From Rhizobium tibeticum (lineage in GTDB: Bacteria; Pseudomonadota; Alphaproteobacteria; Rhizobiales; Rhizobiaceae): a DNA stretch of 53,958 nucleotides. The notes under the pieces were generated by a model. The model saw only the letters and a program-made list of their open reading frames with translations, searched no databases and was not told where the DNA came from. Of this stretch, positions 45,559 to 53,326 are shown piece after piece. Position 1 is the stretch's first letter; each line of letters begins with the position of its first letter. The position numbers and the translations under genes are program-made. The stretch is from contig NZ_FOCV01000037.1 in the NCBI RefSeq assembly GCF_900110205.1, positions 1 to 53,958 of the forward strand. The letters are read 5' to 3'.

Positions 45559-46005
45559 TTATGATGCGGGCTTTTCAGCGTCGAGCCGGTCAATTGCCTG
45601 CACGTTTCCAGCCGACGGACCCTGTGGGTCGAATTCGGAAGCAAGCCAGACATCGACGATCGACTTCGCCAGTTCTGGTCCGATGACACGGGCGCCCATC
45701 GTAATGATTTGTGCGTTATTCGATTTTGCCGCACGCTCTGCGGAATAGGTATCGTGCGTGAGAGCAGCGCGAATGCCTGGCACCTTGTTTGCAGAAATAC
45801 AGACGCCGATGCCGGTGCCGCAAATCAGGATGCCGCGATGATGTTCGCCGTTGACAATCGTCTGCGCGAGACGCTGGGAAAGGTCGGCGTAGAAGCCGGA
45901 TTGGCTAAGATCATGGACTTCTAGGTCGGCCTTGCTTTCAAGATGAGCAGCAATGACATCCAAGAGTGGTTTCCCGGCGCTATCTGCGCCAATTGCGATC
46001 TTCAT
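45559..46005 (-). CDS. derI: D-erythrulose 4-phosphate isomerase (RpiB-family)
   Basis: 148 residues of the RpiB/LacAB fold. Catalytic-type Cys in GILICGTGIGVCISANKVPGIRAAL; C-terminal NAQIITMGARVIG. The canonical SDHAG start reads ADSAG here, losing the His used by ribose-5-phosphate isomerase, which suggests a different substrate. In tetritol and apiose routes this family converts D-erythrulose 4-phosphate to D-erythrose 4-phosphate. GAAGGA precedes the ATG at 46005. Last gene of the RLP operon. Confidence 0.8.
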   Translation of the reverse strand: MKIAIGADSAGKPLLDVIAAHLESKADLEVHDLSQSGFYADLSQRLAQTIVNGEHHRGILICGTGIGVCISANKVPGIRAALTHDTYSAERAAKSNNAQIITMGARVIGPELAKSIVDVWLASEFDPQGPSAGNVQAIDRLDAEKPAS

Positions 46006-46040
46006 AACAGGTTCCTTCACGCGCCTTCAGGCATGGAAAT

Positions 46041-46805
46041 CTAGCGTTCGATCGCCGCGCTGACGCGGCGAAGAATGTCGAGGTAACCGTCGACGGACCA
46101 AGCCGAGCGGCCGATGAACAGCCCGTCGATATGCGCCTGGCTGATCAGTTCCTCGCAGTTTTGCGGATTGACGCTACCGCCGTAGAGGACCGGCACCGAA
46201 CGGCCGAGAATGGATCGGGCCAATTCGGCAATCTTTCCGTGTCGCTGCGAGGCATAGTCGGCTGTTGCCGGAATTCCATTGACGCCGATCGCCCAGACCG
46301 GTTCGTAAGCAAGCAGGATCGGAGCGCGGTCGGCTGCGCCGCCCACACCCGCCAGAGCTTTCTCGACCTGCCGCCGCAAGACAGCATCGGCTTGGCCTTG
46401 CTGGCGTTCCTGCAACGTCTCGCCGATGCAGATCAGGGGAGTGAGACCGTGACGGATAGCGGCCGAAACCTTGAGGCCGACGGTTTCGTCGGTCTCTCCG
46501 AAATGCTCGCGTCGTTCGGAATGACCCAACTCGACGATGTCGAGCTTGCAGTCCTTCAGCATCAGGGGAGAAATCTCTGCCGTCCAGGCACCAGCATCTT
46601 CCCAGTGCATGTTTTGAGCGCCGACCTTCACTGAAGTATCAGCAAGCGCGCGTTTGACCTCGCCGACAGCGGTAAACGATGGAATGACGAACCGCTGTAC
46701 GCGAACGTCTCGTTCGTAGTCTGTCTCAGCGAGGCGGCGCGCGAAGGCGAGCGCTTCCTCAACGGTCTTGTTCATCTTGAAGCTGGTGCCGACCCAGAAA
46801 ACCAT
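46041..46805 (-). CDS. lerI: L-erythrulose-1-phosphate isomerase (triosephosphate isomerase family)
   Basis: 254 residues, TIM fold. Active-site residues are present: Lys in GTSFKMN, His in ELGHSERR, Glu in YEPVWAIG. The canonical NWK reads SFK, a change typical of tetrulose-phosphate isomerases rather than glycolytic TPI. It would turn L-erythrulose 1-phosphate, the RLP product, into D-erythrulose 4-phosphate. GGAAGGAAGGG precedes the ATG at 46805, which overlaps nothing but lies next to the kinase stop (46807). Confidence 0.83.
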   Translation of the reverse strand: MVFWVGTSFKMNKTVEEALAFARRLAETDYERDVRVQRFVIPSFTAVGEVKRALADTSVKVGAQNMHWEDAGAWTAEISPLMLKDCKLDIVELGHSERREHFGETDETVGLKVSAAIRHGLTPLICIGETLQERQQGQADAVLRRQVEKALAGVGGAADRAPILLAYEPVWAIGVNGIPATADYASQRHGKIAELARSILGRSVPVLYGGSVNPQNCEELISQAHIDGLFIGRSAWSVDGYLDILRRVSAAIER

Positions 46806-46806
46806 C

Positions 46807-48144
46807 TCAGCCCTTCCTTCCGTCGCGTATCTGCGCGAAATAACCGTCTGTTCCGACCTGACCGCCCTTAAGAGCGATCTGCAGGCCGTTGGTTGGCTGA
46901 TAGTCACCGTGCGCGAGGCAAAGCGGAGACCCCGGCGTCTGGGGAAGCGGAAGAAGGGTCGTCAATGCGTCGATCTTCAACTGCCTCAGTGCGTGACTGG
47001 ACGTGTCGCCACCGGCAATGACCGCTCGAGAAAGCCCTTCGCTCTCGATCAGCCGGCGCAAGACCGTACCGAGTGAACGTCCGAGCGTGTGACGCGCCCC
47101 CGGGAGCTTGTCGATGTCGGCCCCGATGTCGGCAGATGACCCGAGGGCGGTGTGGATGATGACGCTCTTGCCTTTCTTAAGCTTGTGGATGCCAGCTTGT
47201 ACCGCTCCATCCACGCAGCGTTCGCCATCCTCCGAAACCAGTGCTAGCGGATCGAGAGCGACGCTCTCGAAGCCGTCATCGACTGCACTTCGGATTTGCC
47301 GCTCGGTCGTCGGCGATACGCTGCCTGACACGACGGCAAGGCGCTCGACGCGGCCCACGTCCGGAAACTCGACGCTGCTTTCGCTGATGAGGCGGTTATG
47401 GCGCCATGCACGAAGGAGGGCATATTCGACCCCCGATGAACCAGCAACGAAGCTCCCGGATCTGCTGGTGAGGCGGAGTAATTGTCGGCCTGCAGCCTCC
47501 TGCGTCGCCTCAGAATTGACATCGATGAGCAGAATTCCGGATGCATTCAATGCCAGTGCGTCGATCCTGGCATCGGCGTCGGTCGAGGTGATCGCGACGA
47601 GATCCGCGACCATAATGGGAACGCTAGTCTGTCTCGCCAGGTGGATTGAAAGATCGGCCTCGTCCATCGGTGTCACCGGATGGCGGCTCATCACAGGATG
47701 ACGATCGATGCGAAAGATACGGCCCTGGTAGGCGGCAAAGAGAGTGCCGAATGCCGTGTAGCGCTTCAATTGCGGCGCCCCGACGATGACGGGCACGATC
47801 GATTGCCCGAAGGTCGCGCGGCCTATTTCGATCGCCTTGCCGATACTGCCAACCTCAGGGCCGGAATCGAAGGTCGAGCAGACCTTGTAGTGACAGATGG
47901 CGGCACCAAGCGACTTCAGCCATTCGAAAGCAGGCGACAGGTGCTGTTGCATCCAGGCGGGCGTCTCGCTGCGGCTTGTCCCCGCAATGCCGATTGCGCG
48001 ACAATCCTTGAAGCGCGCCAGCATTTCGGGCGTGGGAACGTCGAGGAAGAGCACCGTCGCAACGCCGTTCGATGCCAAGGCCTCCATGACATCGGTGGAT
48101 CCGGTAAAGTCATCCCCGTAATAGCTGACGAGAAGTCGATCCAT
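46807..48144 (-). CDS. oiaK: 3-oxo-isoapionate kinase (DUF1537 family)
   Basis: 445 residues. N-terminal DUF1537 acid-sugar-binding domain beginning VSYYGDDFTGSTDVMEAL (GDDFTGSTD at about 10-18) and a C-terminal nucleotide-binding domain with AGGDTSSHALRQL and GDYQPTNGLQIALKGGQVG. DUF1537 kinases phosphorylate four-carbon or branched acid sugars; next to an RLP of this type the substrate is 3-oxo-isoapionate. The start is ATG 48144; GTG 48153, overlapping the RLP stop and closer to an AAAGG, is an alternative. Confidence 0.85.
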   Translation of the reverse strand: MDRLLVSYYGDDFTGSTDVMEALASNGVATVLFLDVPTPEMLARFKDCRAIGIAGTSRSETPAWMQQHLSPAFEWLKSLGAAICHYKVCSTFDSGPEVGSIGKAIEIGRATFGQSIVPVIVGAPQLKRYTAFGTLFAAYQGRIFRIDRHPVMSRHPVTPMDEADLSIHLARQTSVPIMVADLVAITSTDADARIDALALNASGILLIDVNSEATQEAAGRQLLRLTSRSGSFVAGSSGVEYALLRAWRHNRLISESSVEFPDVGRVERLAVVSGSVSPTTERQIRSAVDDGFESVALDPLALVSEDGERCVDGAVQAGIHKLKKGKSVIIHTALGSSADIGADIDKLPGARHTLGRSLGTVLRRLIESEGLSRAVIAGGDTSSHALRQLKIDALTTLLPLPQTPGSPLCLAHGDYQPTNGLQIALKGGQVGTDGYFAQIRDGRKG

Positions 48145-48149
48145 AACCG

Positions 48150-49406
48150 TCACGCGCCTTTGCCGTCGCCGAATTTTCCAATGGAGGCGGCGAGCTCCGG
48201 ATGATCCTTCGCGTAAATCTCCAACGGGATGTCTGCGACTGCGGCCTGCCAGGCCTGCTGCACGGCCCGAACGCCGGCCGCCGGGCCACCAGGGTGGCTG
48301 ACAATGCCCCCGCCACACAGATAGAGAAGATCGGTGGTGCGGCCGGTCCGTCGATAGGTCTCCGGGGCCTGTCCTCCCCACTGGCCGGAACCGGCAACTG
48401 GAAGCGGGCAATCGGAGGCATCAAATAGCGGCGCGCTGAGCGCCTTGAAGGACGAGACAAAGCTTTCGTCCGGCTCCCAATACTTGATCCTGATGCCGTT
48501 GATCTGAAACTGGTCGACCCCGAGCAGCCGCCAGAATTGCTGATAGACCTTGAAGTCCATGCCGGCGCCGGGATCGCGCGTCAGCACGTCCCAACCGTTT
48601 CGGTGCGCGTGCAACACCAGATTGGAGCGCTTGCGAACAAAGCTCATGCCGCCGAACCCAATGGAGTTGATGTTGACGACAGCGCAGTTGCCGCCAGCAT
48701 TGGTAACAATGTCGTGGTTGCGCATCATTTCGTCGGGGTCTGCATGCGAGATGCCGAAGGCATACATCACCTTCTTGCCGGTCTTCTGCTCGTGATCGAG
48801 GATGCGCGGCATGATCGCTGCAACACGCTCCTTGAGCGGCGAATAAGCCGGGCTCATCAGCTTCTCGTCGTCCTTGATGAAGTCCACGCCGGACTGAATC
48901 AGCTCGCCGACGAGTTCTGCTGTTTCGTGTGGCCGCAGCCCAAGGGCCGGCTTGACGATCGTCCCGATGATCGGGCGCCCCGCAACGCCGGTCAAACGGC
49001 GGCTGCCGGGAATGCCGAACTGTGGTCCCGGATGCGCGCCCTTGAAGGCGTCAGGCAGCTTCATGTCGACGATGCGGATGCCGGTCATGCCCTTGATGGA
49101 ATAGACGCCGCCGATCGCGATGGTCATCAATGCGGAGAGATCGGTACCGATCGCGTCCAGCGGAAAGGCGATGTCAACATCGGCGCGATGGAGTGGTGTG
49201 CCGGAAGCGACCTCCGGCCAAGTCGGATAGTTCGTACCTTCGAGCGGGCAGATCGCCAGCACGCGAGCAGCGACGCGTGATTTCAATTCCTCAGTCTCAC
49301 CAGGAACGGGCACGAAGGTTCCGGTCGATTGGTCGCTTGCGATTTTGTCCGCCATCGCCTCGACGCTCCCAGGCGTCTCGATGCGGTAGGTCAGGGTAAT
49401 CATCAT
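48150..49406 (-). CDS. oiaX: RuBisCO-like protein: 3-oxo-isoapionate-4-phosphate decarboxylase
   Basis: 418 residues. RuBisCO large-subunit fold with metal/carbamate motif KDDE (K178, D180, E181), K152 (KPALG), HAHR (266-269), loop-6-type K308 and the GGG phosphate loop (365-367). The RuBisCO His327 position is Gln301 and the SGGIH block is SGQWGG, so CO2 fixation is not expected. OiaX decarboxylates 3-oxo-isoapionate 4-phosphate to L-erythrulose 1-phosphate, which suits the kinase and isomerases downstream. The start is chosen at the first of two ATGs where similarity begins; GAGGAG is 13 bases upstream, rather far, and ATG 49445 is an alternative. Confidence 0.87.
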   Translation of the reverse strand: MMITLTYRIETPGSVEAMADKIASDQSTGTFVPVPGETEELKSRVAARVLAICPLEGTNYPTWPEVASGTPLHRADVDIAFPLDAIGTDLSALMTIAIGGVYSIKGMTGIRIVDMKLPDAFKGAHPGPQFGIPGSRRLTGVAGRPIIGTIVKPALGLRPHETAELVGELIQSGVDFIKDDEKLMSPAYSPLKERVAAIMPRILDHEQKTGKKVMYAFGISHADPDEMMRNHDIVTNAGGNCAVVNINSIGFGGMSFVRKRSNLVLHAHRNGWDVLTRDPGAGMDFKVYQQFWRLLGVDQFQINGIRIKYWEPDESFVSSFKALSAPLFDASDCPLPVAGSGQWGGQAPETYRRTGRTTDLLYLCGGGIVSHPGGPAAGVRAVQQAWQAAVADIPLEIYAKDHPELAASIGKFGDGKGA

Positions 49407-49461
49407 GAATTGCAGGTTGCTCCTCTCGCCACGGAAGATTGTCATGGCGTCAACTCGTGAT

Positions 49462-49474
49462 CTGGTATAATGAG
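49462..49474. promoter_or_regulatory. Shared box CTGGTATAATGAG between oiaX and the GntR regulator gene
   Basis: Same box as at 35684 and 45520 with one G-to-A change. On the plus strand it contains an extended -10 (TGGTATAAT) that could serve the regulator gene, so binding would also autoregulate. Confidence 0.65.
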
Positions 49475-49565
49475 TATTCCAACTGATGAAAAGCAAAATG
49501 TTTGGATGCGCGAATTTTCATCGCGAGCTTTGTTCTCAACATGGAAAATGCTAGGAGGAGACATT

Positions 49566-50288
49566 TTGAGCCAGCGAGATGTCATGACCCAACCCCTCGA
49601 ACAAATCGTCCGTCGGAAACTGTCCGACGAAGTGTTTGATCGACTCGAGCGAATGATCACGTCAGGCGAGCTTCAGCCAGGCGATGAAATGCCATCTGAG
49701 CGCGTGCTCATGGAACGCTTCGGCGTTGGGCGGCCCGCCATCAGAGAGGCTATGCAGTCTCTCGCGAACAAAGGGCTTGTCAGTATTTCGCACGGTGAGC
49801 GGGCGAAGGTTCTCAGGTTGACGGCGAAGTCAATCTTTCGCCAGGTCGATCTGACCGCGAAGATCATGTTGTCACAATCGGCCGACTCGCTGGAGCATCT
49901 CAAAAGTGCGCGCATCTTCTTCGAACGCGGCATGGCGCGCGAGGCCGCCCAGCGCGCATCCGCAAATGATATCGATGATCTGAGGAAGATCATCGAGCGC
50001 CAGCGCATGTCACTTGGGCGAGCCGAAGAATTCATCGATGCGGATATGGAATTTCACACTCGCATCGCGCAGATTTCTGGCAATCCGATCTACGTCGCCG
50101 TCAGTGAAGCGATGCTCGCATGGCTGAAGGAATACCATACCGAGATGCTCATATGGACCGGTAAGGAAAAGTTCACGTTGGCCGAACACGAGGAGATTGT
50201 GGACCGCTTGGCTGCGAATGATGTGGATGGGTCGGAGATGGCACTTCTCAAACATCTCGAGCGGTCGCGAGCGCTATACGCGAAGTAA
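49566..50288 (+). CDS. NanR-like GntR/FadR-family regulator of the D-apiose island
   Basis: About 240 residues: N-terminal winged helix (QPLEQIVRRKLSDEVFDRLERMITSGELQPGDEMPSERVLMERFGVGRPAIREAMQSL), C-terminal FCD domain (about 95-225; FHTRIAQISGNPIY, LAEHEEIVDRL). TTG at 49566 has AGGAGGAG about 5 bases upstream; ATG 49584 is the other choice. A start at 49470 would overlap the operator-like box and is unlikely. It is divergent from the RLP operon. NanR-type proteins bind GGTATA repeats; the three boxes in this island contain GGTAT. I infer that it represses all three operons and itself. Confidence 0.87.
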   Translation: MSQRDVMTQPLEQIVRRKLSDEVFDRLERMITSGELQPGDEMPSERVLMERFGVGRPAIREAMQSLANKGLVSISHGERAKVLRLTAKSIFRQVDLTAKIMLSQSADSLEHLKSARIFFERGMAREAAQRASANDIDDLRKIIERQRMSLGRAEEFIDADMEFHTRIAQISGNPIYVAVSEAMLAWLKEYHTEMLIWTGKEKFTLAEHEEIVDRLAANDVDGSEMALLKHLERSRALYAK

Positions 50289-50508
50289 CCTCACGGTGCC
50301 CATCGGATGCAAGCTACTGATTTGGTAAGAATTTGACCGAACGGTCCATCGGGAACGCGAAGTGTACACTGGGTGCGGGTTTCGTCAGAGACGGCAGAAA
50401 GCGTACCGAAGGCAGGTCTCCGTCCTTCGACCCAAGGCACCGGAGGCGATGATGACGCAAATTGATCTTGCACGCCTAGCCGTTGATGCCGCCATGCGTT
50501 CCTGACCG

Positions 50509-50778
50509 TCAGTGGATCATACGCGGGCCAGAATAATGCGGAAGAAGGCAAGCTATCTCGTCTTCAAGGCCCCGACAAAACTCCTCACTTTCGACGATCG
50601 AATCGAGGCTCGCGAACGTTCGCTGCCGAAGCCGATCCCGTTGTTGGAGAGCCTGACTGTAGGACACAAACAGGTCATGCATTCGGTTGGCCTTGCATAA
50701 ATATGGACGAAGGTCAGGTCGCCTCATCAAAAATGACGCCAGGCCATGCTTGAACCGATCCATCTCACCGTCATTCAT
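50509..50778 (-). CDS. Small hypothetical protein, 89 residues
   Basis: Soluble, Leu/Arg/Glu-rich helical protein (LRPYLCKANRMHDLFVSYSQALQQRDRLRQRTFASLDSIVESEEFCRGLEDEIACLL is the core) that looks like a helical hairpin or coiled coil. Family not recognised. The ribosome binding site is weak; the internal ATG at 50763 (MDRFKH) is an alternative start. Confidence 0.5.
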   Translation of the reverse strand: MNDGEMDRFKHGLASFLMRRPDLRPYLCKANRMHDLFVSYSQALQQRDRLRQRTFASLDSIVESEEFCRGLEDEIACLLPHYSGPRMIH

Positions 50779-51645
50779 CGTATTCGCCCGATGAGCCGTT
50801 CTAAACCCTGCCTACTCGCGCAAGCCTGAATGGCAAGAAAGCTTGCACGGCCATTCGAAGAACGAAGATGTGGTGACACAGTTCCAGGAGAGAAACGGAG
50901 ATCTCACCATAGCGTGTCAGTGACCCCTTCATGAAGCGCCTTGCGAGTTAGGAGGGGTCCGGGCGGCTGGCGCAAACCGGACGTCAATTGCAAGGGCGGA
51001 CGAGCAGGGAAACCACTGTCTTTGTCTGGAGGGCTTCGCGTACAAATGCTTCCGGGTGGGCGGACTACCGTCTTCGTCGGACCGAACTCTAGCGAATGAG
51101 CACCAGCGGCGGCGTTGTATGCCGCGGCAAAGGTCGGGCACGTTGCAGCCTGGACCTCAGATGCCCATTCGTTGTCAAGATCATGCAAATGCATGAGCGG
51201 ACGGGGCGAATTTACGCGCCTCATGCCGCCGTGACGTCCGCTGATGGCAGATGTCCGATAACCACATGTCGCGGGACCAAAGTCCGATGCGGGCGCTATC
51301 GGGGAAAGCTATAGTTCACCCAATTGCCATCCACCCTTGTGGTGGCAATCAGCCTTGGTTGGAAGGGGATAGCCAGGGTTCGAGCAGCAAAGGGGGCCTC
51401 ATGGGTCCCGCTGACTATGAGGTCCCTTGTGCTGTGGTACTGCACCCTCTGTTTCGGCCCCGGCGCGCTCAAGCTCCGATTGCGCGGGTTGCGTCTTCAA
51501 ATCTGCGCCTCACTCGCGAGGAATGTCCAACGGTGTCGGCCTTGGTGGCATCGTTTGATTTCGTCGATCGGGCAAACCAGGGCGTCGGCGTTCAAGTGAC
51601 CGCCATGATGCTGAAATGGGCCCCCTGCCGAGCGCCCCAGATCGG
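50779..51645. other. Long intergenic stretch, no gene recognised
   Basis: Several short frames on both strands, none with a ribosome binding site or family likeness. Nothing else stands out. Confidence 0.45.
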
Positions 51646-52560
51646 TTAGAAAAGTGGCCCACGGCCGGTGACCAGAAGATCCTCTTCCTCGTCACGCTGC
51701 CTGCCACCGAGCGCGGCTGCCGTTGAGGCGATGAAGGCGCCGATCAGCAAAGAGAGCGATCCGATCAGGGCCGTCGTCGCGGCAGCTTTGCGAGCCTTGT
51801 CTGCGACCTGTTGGGCAGCCACTTTGGCGTCGTCGACCTGCTTCAAAACGGTGTCGACCCGTGTGCGGGCATCCGTATCCGAGAGACCCGTCCGGGCTGA
51901 CACTATGCGTGCAATGTAAGCTTTGTCTCCATCTGGCACCTGACCGTTCACAGCGCCTTGCAGAAGGATGCGCGACACCTCGGCCGTTGCCGCGCCAGCA
52001 TCGTCTGGCGCGCGCTCGCTCATTTGCTCCGGACGGAGAAGCGCATCAGCGAAGTAGGACGTGGAAAGATCGGGACCAATCGTTGACGACGAGGCGGCCG
52101 CAGTGCCCGCAGCGCTCGCTGCCGTGGCAACCGTTCCGGCTGCGCTGGCACCGGCCCCAGCCAGCGAGGTTAGTGACGATGCTAAAAATCCAGCGACGAA
52201 AATAGTCGCCAATGCCCAACTCAGGAAGCCATGAGCGGTATCGCGGAAGAATACTTCGTCGGTATGGACCGCAGCCCATTTGGTTCGAAGGCGACCAGTC
52301 AGATATCCGCCGAGCGCAGAGGACAGCCATTGCACGAGGACAAGCCAGATAGCCGCAGTCACACCGACCGTCGCGGCGGAGCTACTCTGCGCCGACCAAG
52401 GAGAGACCATTGTCAGGCCCACGGCGGAACCGAGCAGAAGGAGAATGAGAGTCACGCCGGTGGCGGCGATGGCGCCTCCTATGATCGGCCCCCACGAGAT
52501 GGCGGACCTTGAAGATTCGACAGGAGTTAACTCGCTGACCTGGACTTCGGACAGGGACAT
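51646..52560 (-). CDS. Membrane protein with Ala-rich linker, general-stress associated
   Basis: 304 residues. Two N-terminal membrane helices (GPIIGGAIAATGVTLILLLLGSAVGL and TVGVTAAIWLVLVQWLSSALGGYLTGRL), a third near 110-135, an Ala/Ser-rich linker, a soluble helical part with Arg/Asp pairs (about 175-260), and a final helix (TTALIGSLSLLIGAFIASTAAAL). The last residues are acidic. Function unknown; this type is frequent in rhizobia. It follows a 25-residue membrane peptide gene by 8 bases and shares its EcfG-type promoter (52693-52717). Confidence 0.78.
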   Translation of the reverse strand: MSLSEVQVSELTPVESSRSAISWGPIIGGAIAATGVTLILLLLGSAVGLTMVSPWSAQSSSAATVGVTAAIWLVLVQWLSSALGGYLTGRLRTKWAAVHTDEVFFRDTAHGFLSWALATIFVAGFLASSLTSLAGAGASAAGTVATAASAAGTAAASSSTIGPDLSTSYFADALLRPEQMSERAPDDAGAATAEVSRILLQGAVNGQVPDGDKAYIARIVSARTGLSDTDARTRVDTVLKQVDDAKVAAQQVADKARKAAATTALIGSLSLLIGAFIASTAAALGGRQRDEEEDLLVTGRGPLF

Positions 52561-52568
52561 GTCGGCTC

Positions 52569-52646
52569 CTATCGTACGAACAGAGCGAGAAGGATGATGA
52601 TCGGAATCGGAACGCCTAAGAGCCAGAGAAGAATGCCACGACCCAT
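52569..52646 (-). CDS. 25-residue membrane peptide (MGRGILLWLLGVPIPIIILL...)
   Basis: Very short gene: 25 residues, almost entirely one hydrophobic helix with a PIP kink and a terminal Arg. TGGAGG lies about 7 bases before the ATG, and the EcfG-type promoter is at the right distance upstream. It directly precedes the 304-residue membrane protein gene, so they form a two-gene stress operon. Similar peptides occur in rhizobia; function unknown. Confidence 0.7.
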   Translation of the reverse strand: MGRGILLWLLGVPIPIIILLALFVR

Positions 52647-52692
52647 TTTCGAGACCTCCAGTTAGAACAATCGTATCTGCGGTGGAAAATGG

Positions 52693-52717
52693 AACGCATT
52701 TTGGAAGTAATGGTTCC
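52693..52717 (-). promoter_or_regulatory. EcfG (RpoE2)-type promoter for the 25-residue peptide/membrane protein operon
   Basis: Minus strand GGAAC-N17-GTT, exact boxes and spacing, 47 bases before the peptide's ATG. Confidence 0.65.
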
Positions 52718-52869
52718 GAAAGGACAATGGAGAGAGGGAAACCGGCGACTTGGCTCAGGATTACTCATCAGAGCCAGAAGATGACGGTTGCCGCGATGCT
52801 TGCGCTTGAGCAGAAGGTGCGCGCGCATTGGTCACATCGGGGTGTGAATGCGACGCCAGTGCATGAGTT

Positions 52870-53022
52870 CTTGTGAGGACCGTATTCCATTGGCGCGTCA
52901 CGCCAGCGCAATCCGTTGCGAATGACGAAGACAGTGCCACTTATGATCTTACGGTCATCCACTCGCGGAATGCCGCGGGACAATGGAAGTCTTTTAGTCG
53001 GCGCGTGTGCGCTTGGGATCAC
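52870..53022 (-). pseudogene. IS5-family transposase N-terminal remnant
   Basis: LSRGIPRVDDRKIISGTVF...RNGLRWRDAPMEYGPHK matches the N-terminal DUF4096-type part of IS5-family transposases (usual continuation TLYNRF.RWS). After GPHK the likeness stops abruptly and the DDE catalytic part is absent, so about two thirds of the gene is lost. No inverted repeats were recognised. Confidence 0.75.
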
Positions 53023-53036
53023 AGCATTAAATCACG

Positions 53037-53066
53037 CAATTGCAGTGCCTCCTTGCACTGCAATTG
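53037..53066. other. Perfect 12-bp inverted repeat
   Basis: CAATTGCAGTGC, 6-nt spacer, GCACTGCAATTG, between the IS5 remnant and the oxidoreductase tail. No T tract on either side. Could be a terminator of the lost oxidoreductase gene, or an element end. Confidence 0.4.
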
Positions 53067-53113
53067 AATTTCCCTCGATATGGCTGCGAGTGGCAAATGC
53101 CGCCAGCTTTTAT

Positions 53114-53326
53114 TCACTTCACAGCGACGACGACCTTCCCCTTCGCACGACCCGTCTCGACATAGCTGAGCGCCTCGTCGGTCCGCTCGAACGGGAAGAT
53201 CCGGTCCACGACCGGTCGGATGACACTGGCCTCGATCAGGGCGGTGATCCGAGCGAGCTGCCCACCGTTGGCCGTCATGAACACGAAGGAGTAGTTGATC
53301 CCCCGGCGTTTCGATTTTCTCCTGAT
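53114..53326 (-). pseudogene. C-terminal remnant of a zinc-type NADP-dependent oxidoreductase
   Basis: The last 70 or so residues of the open frame (RRKSKRRGINYSF...FMTANGGQLARITALIEASVIRPVVDRIFPFERTDEALSYVETGRAKGKVVV) are the C-terminal end of a medium-chain (quinone/alcohol dehydrogenase-like) oxidoreductase. The cofactor-binding and catalytic parts are missing, replaced by IS110-type transposase sequence in the same frame. Confidence 0.8.

Noticed and set aside
48150..49406. RuBisCO-like gene as evidence of carbon fixation
   Set aside because: Key RuBisCO residues differ, there is no phosphoribulokinase or small subunit, and the neighbours form an acid-sugar route.
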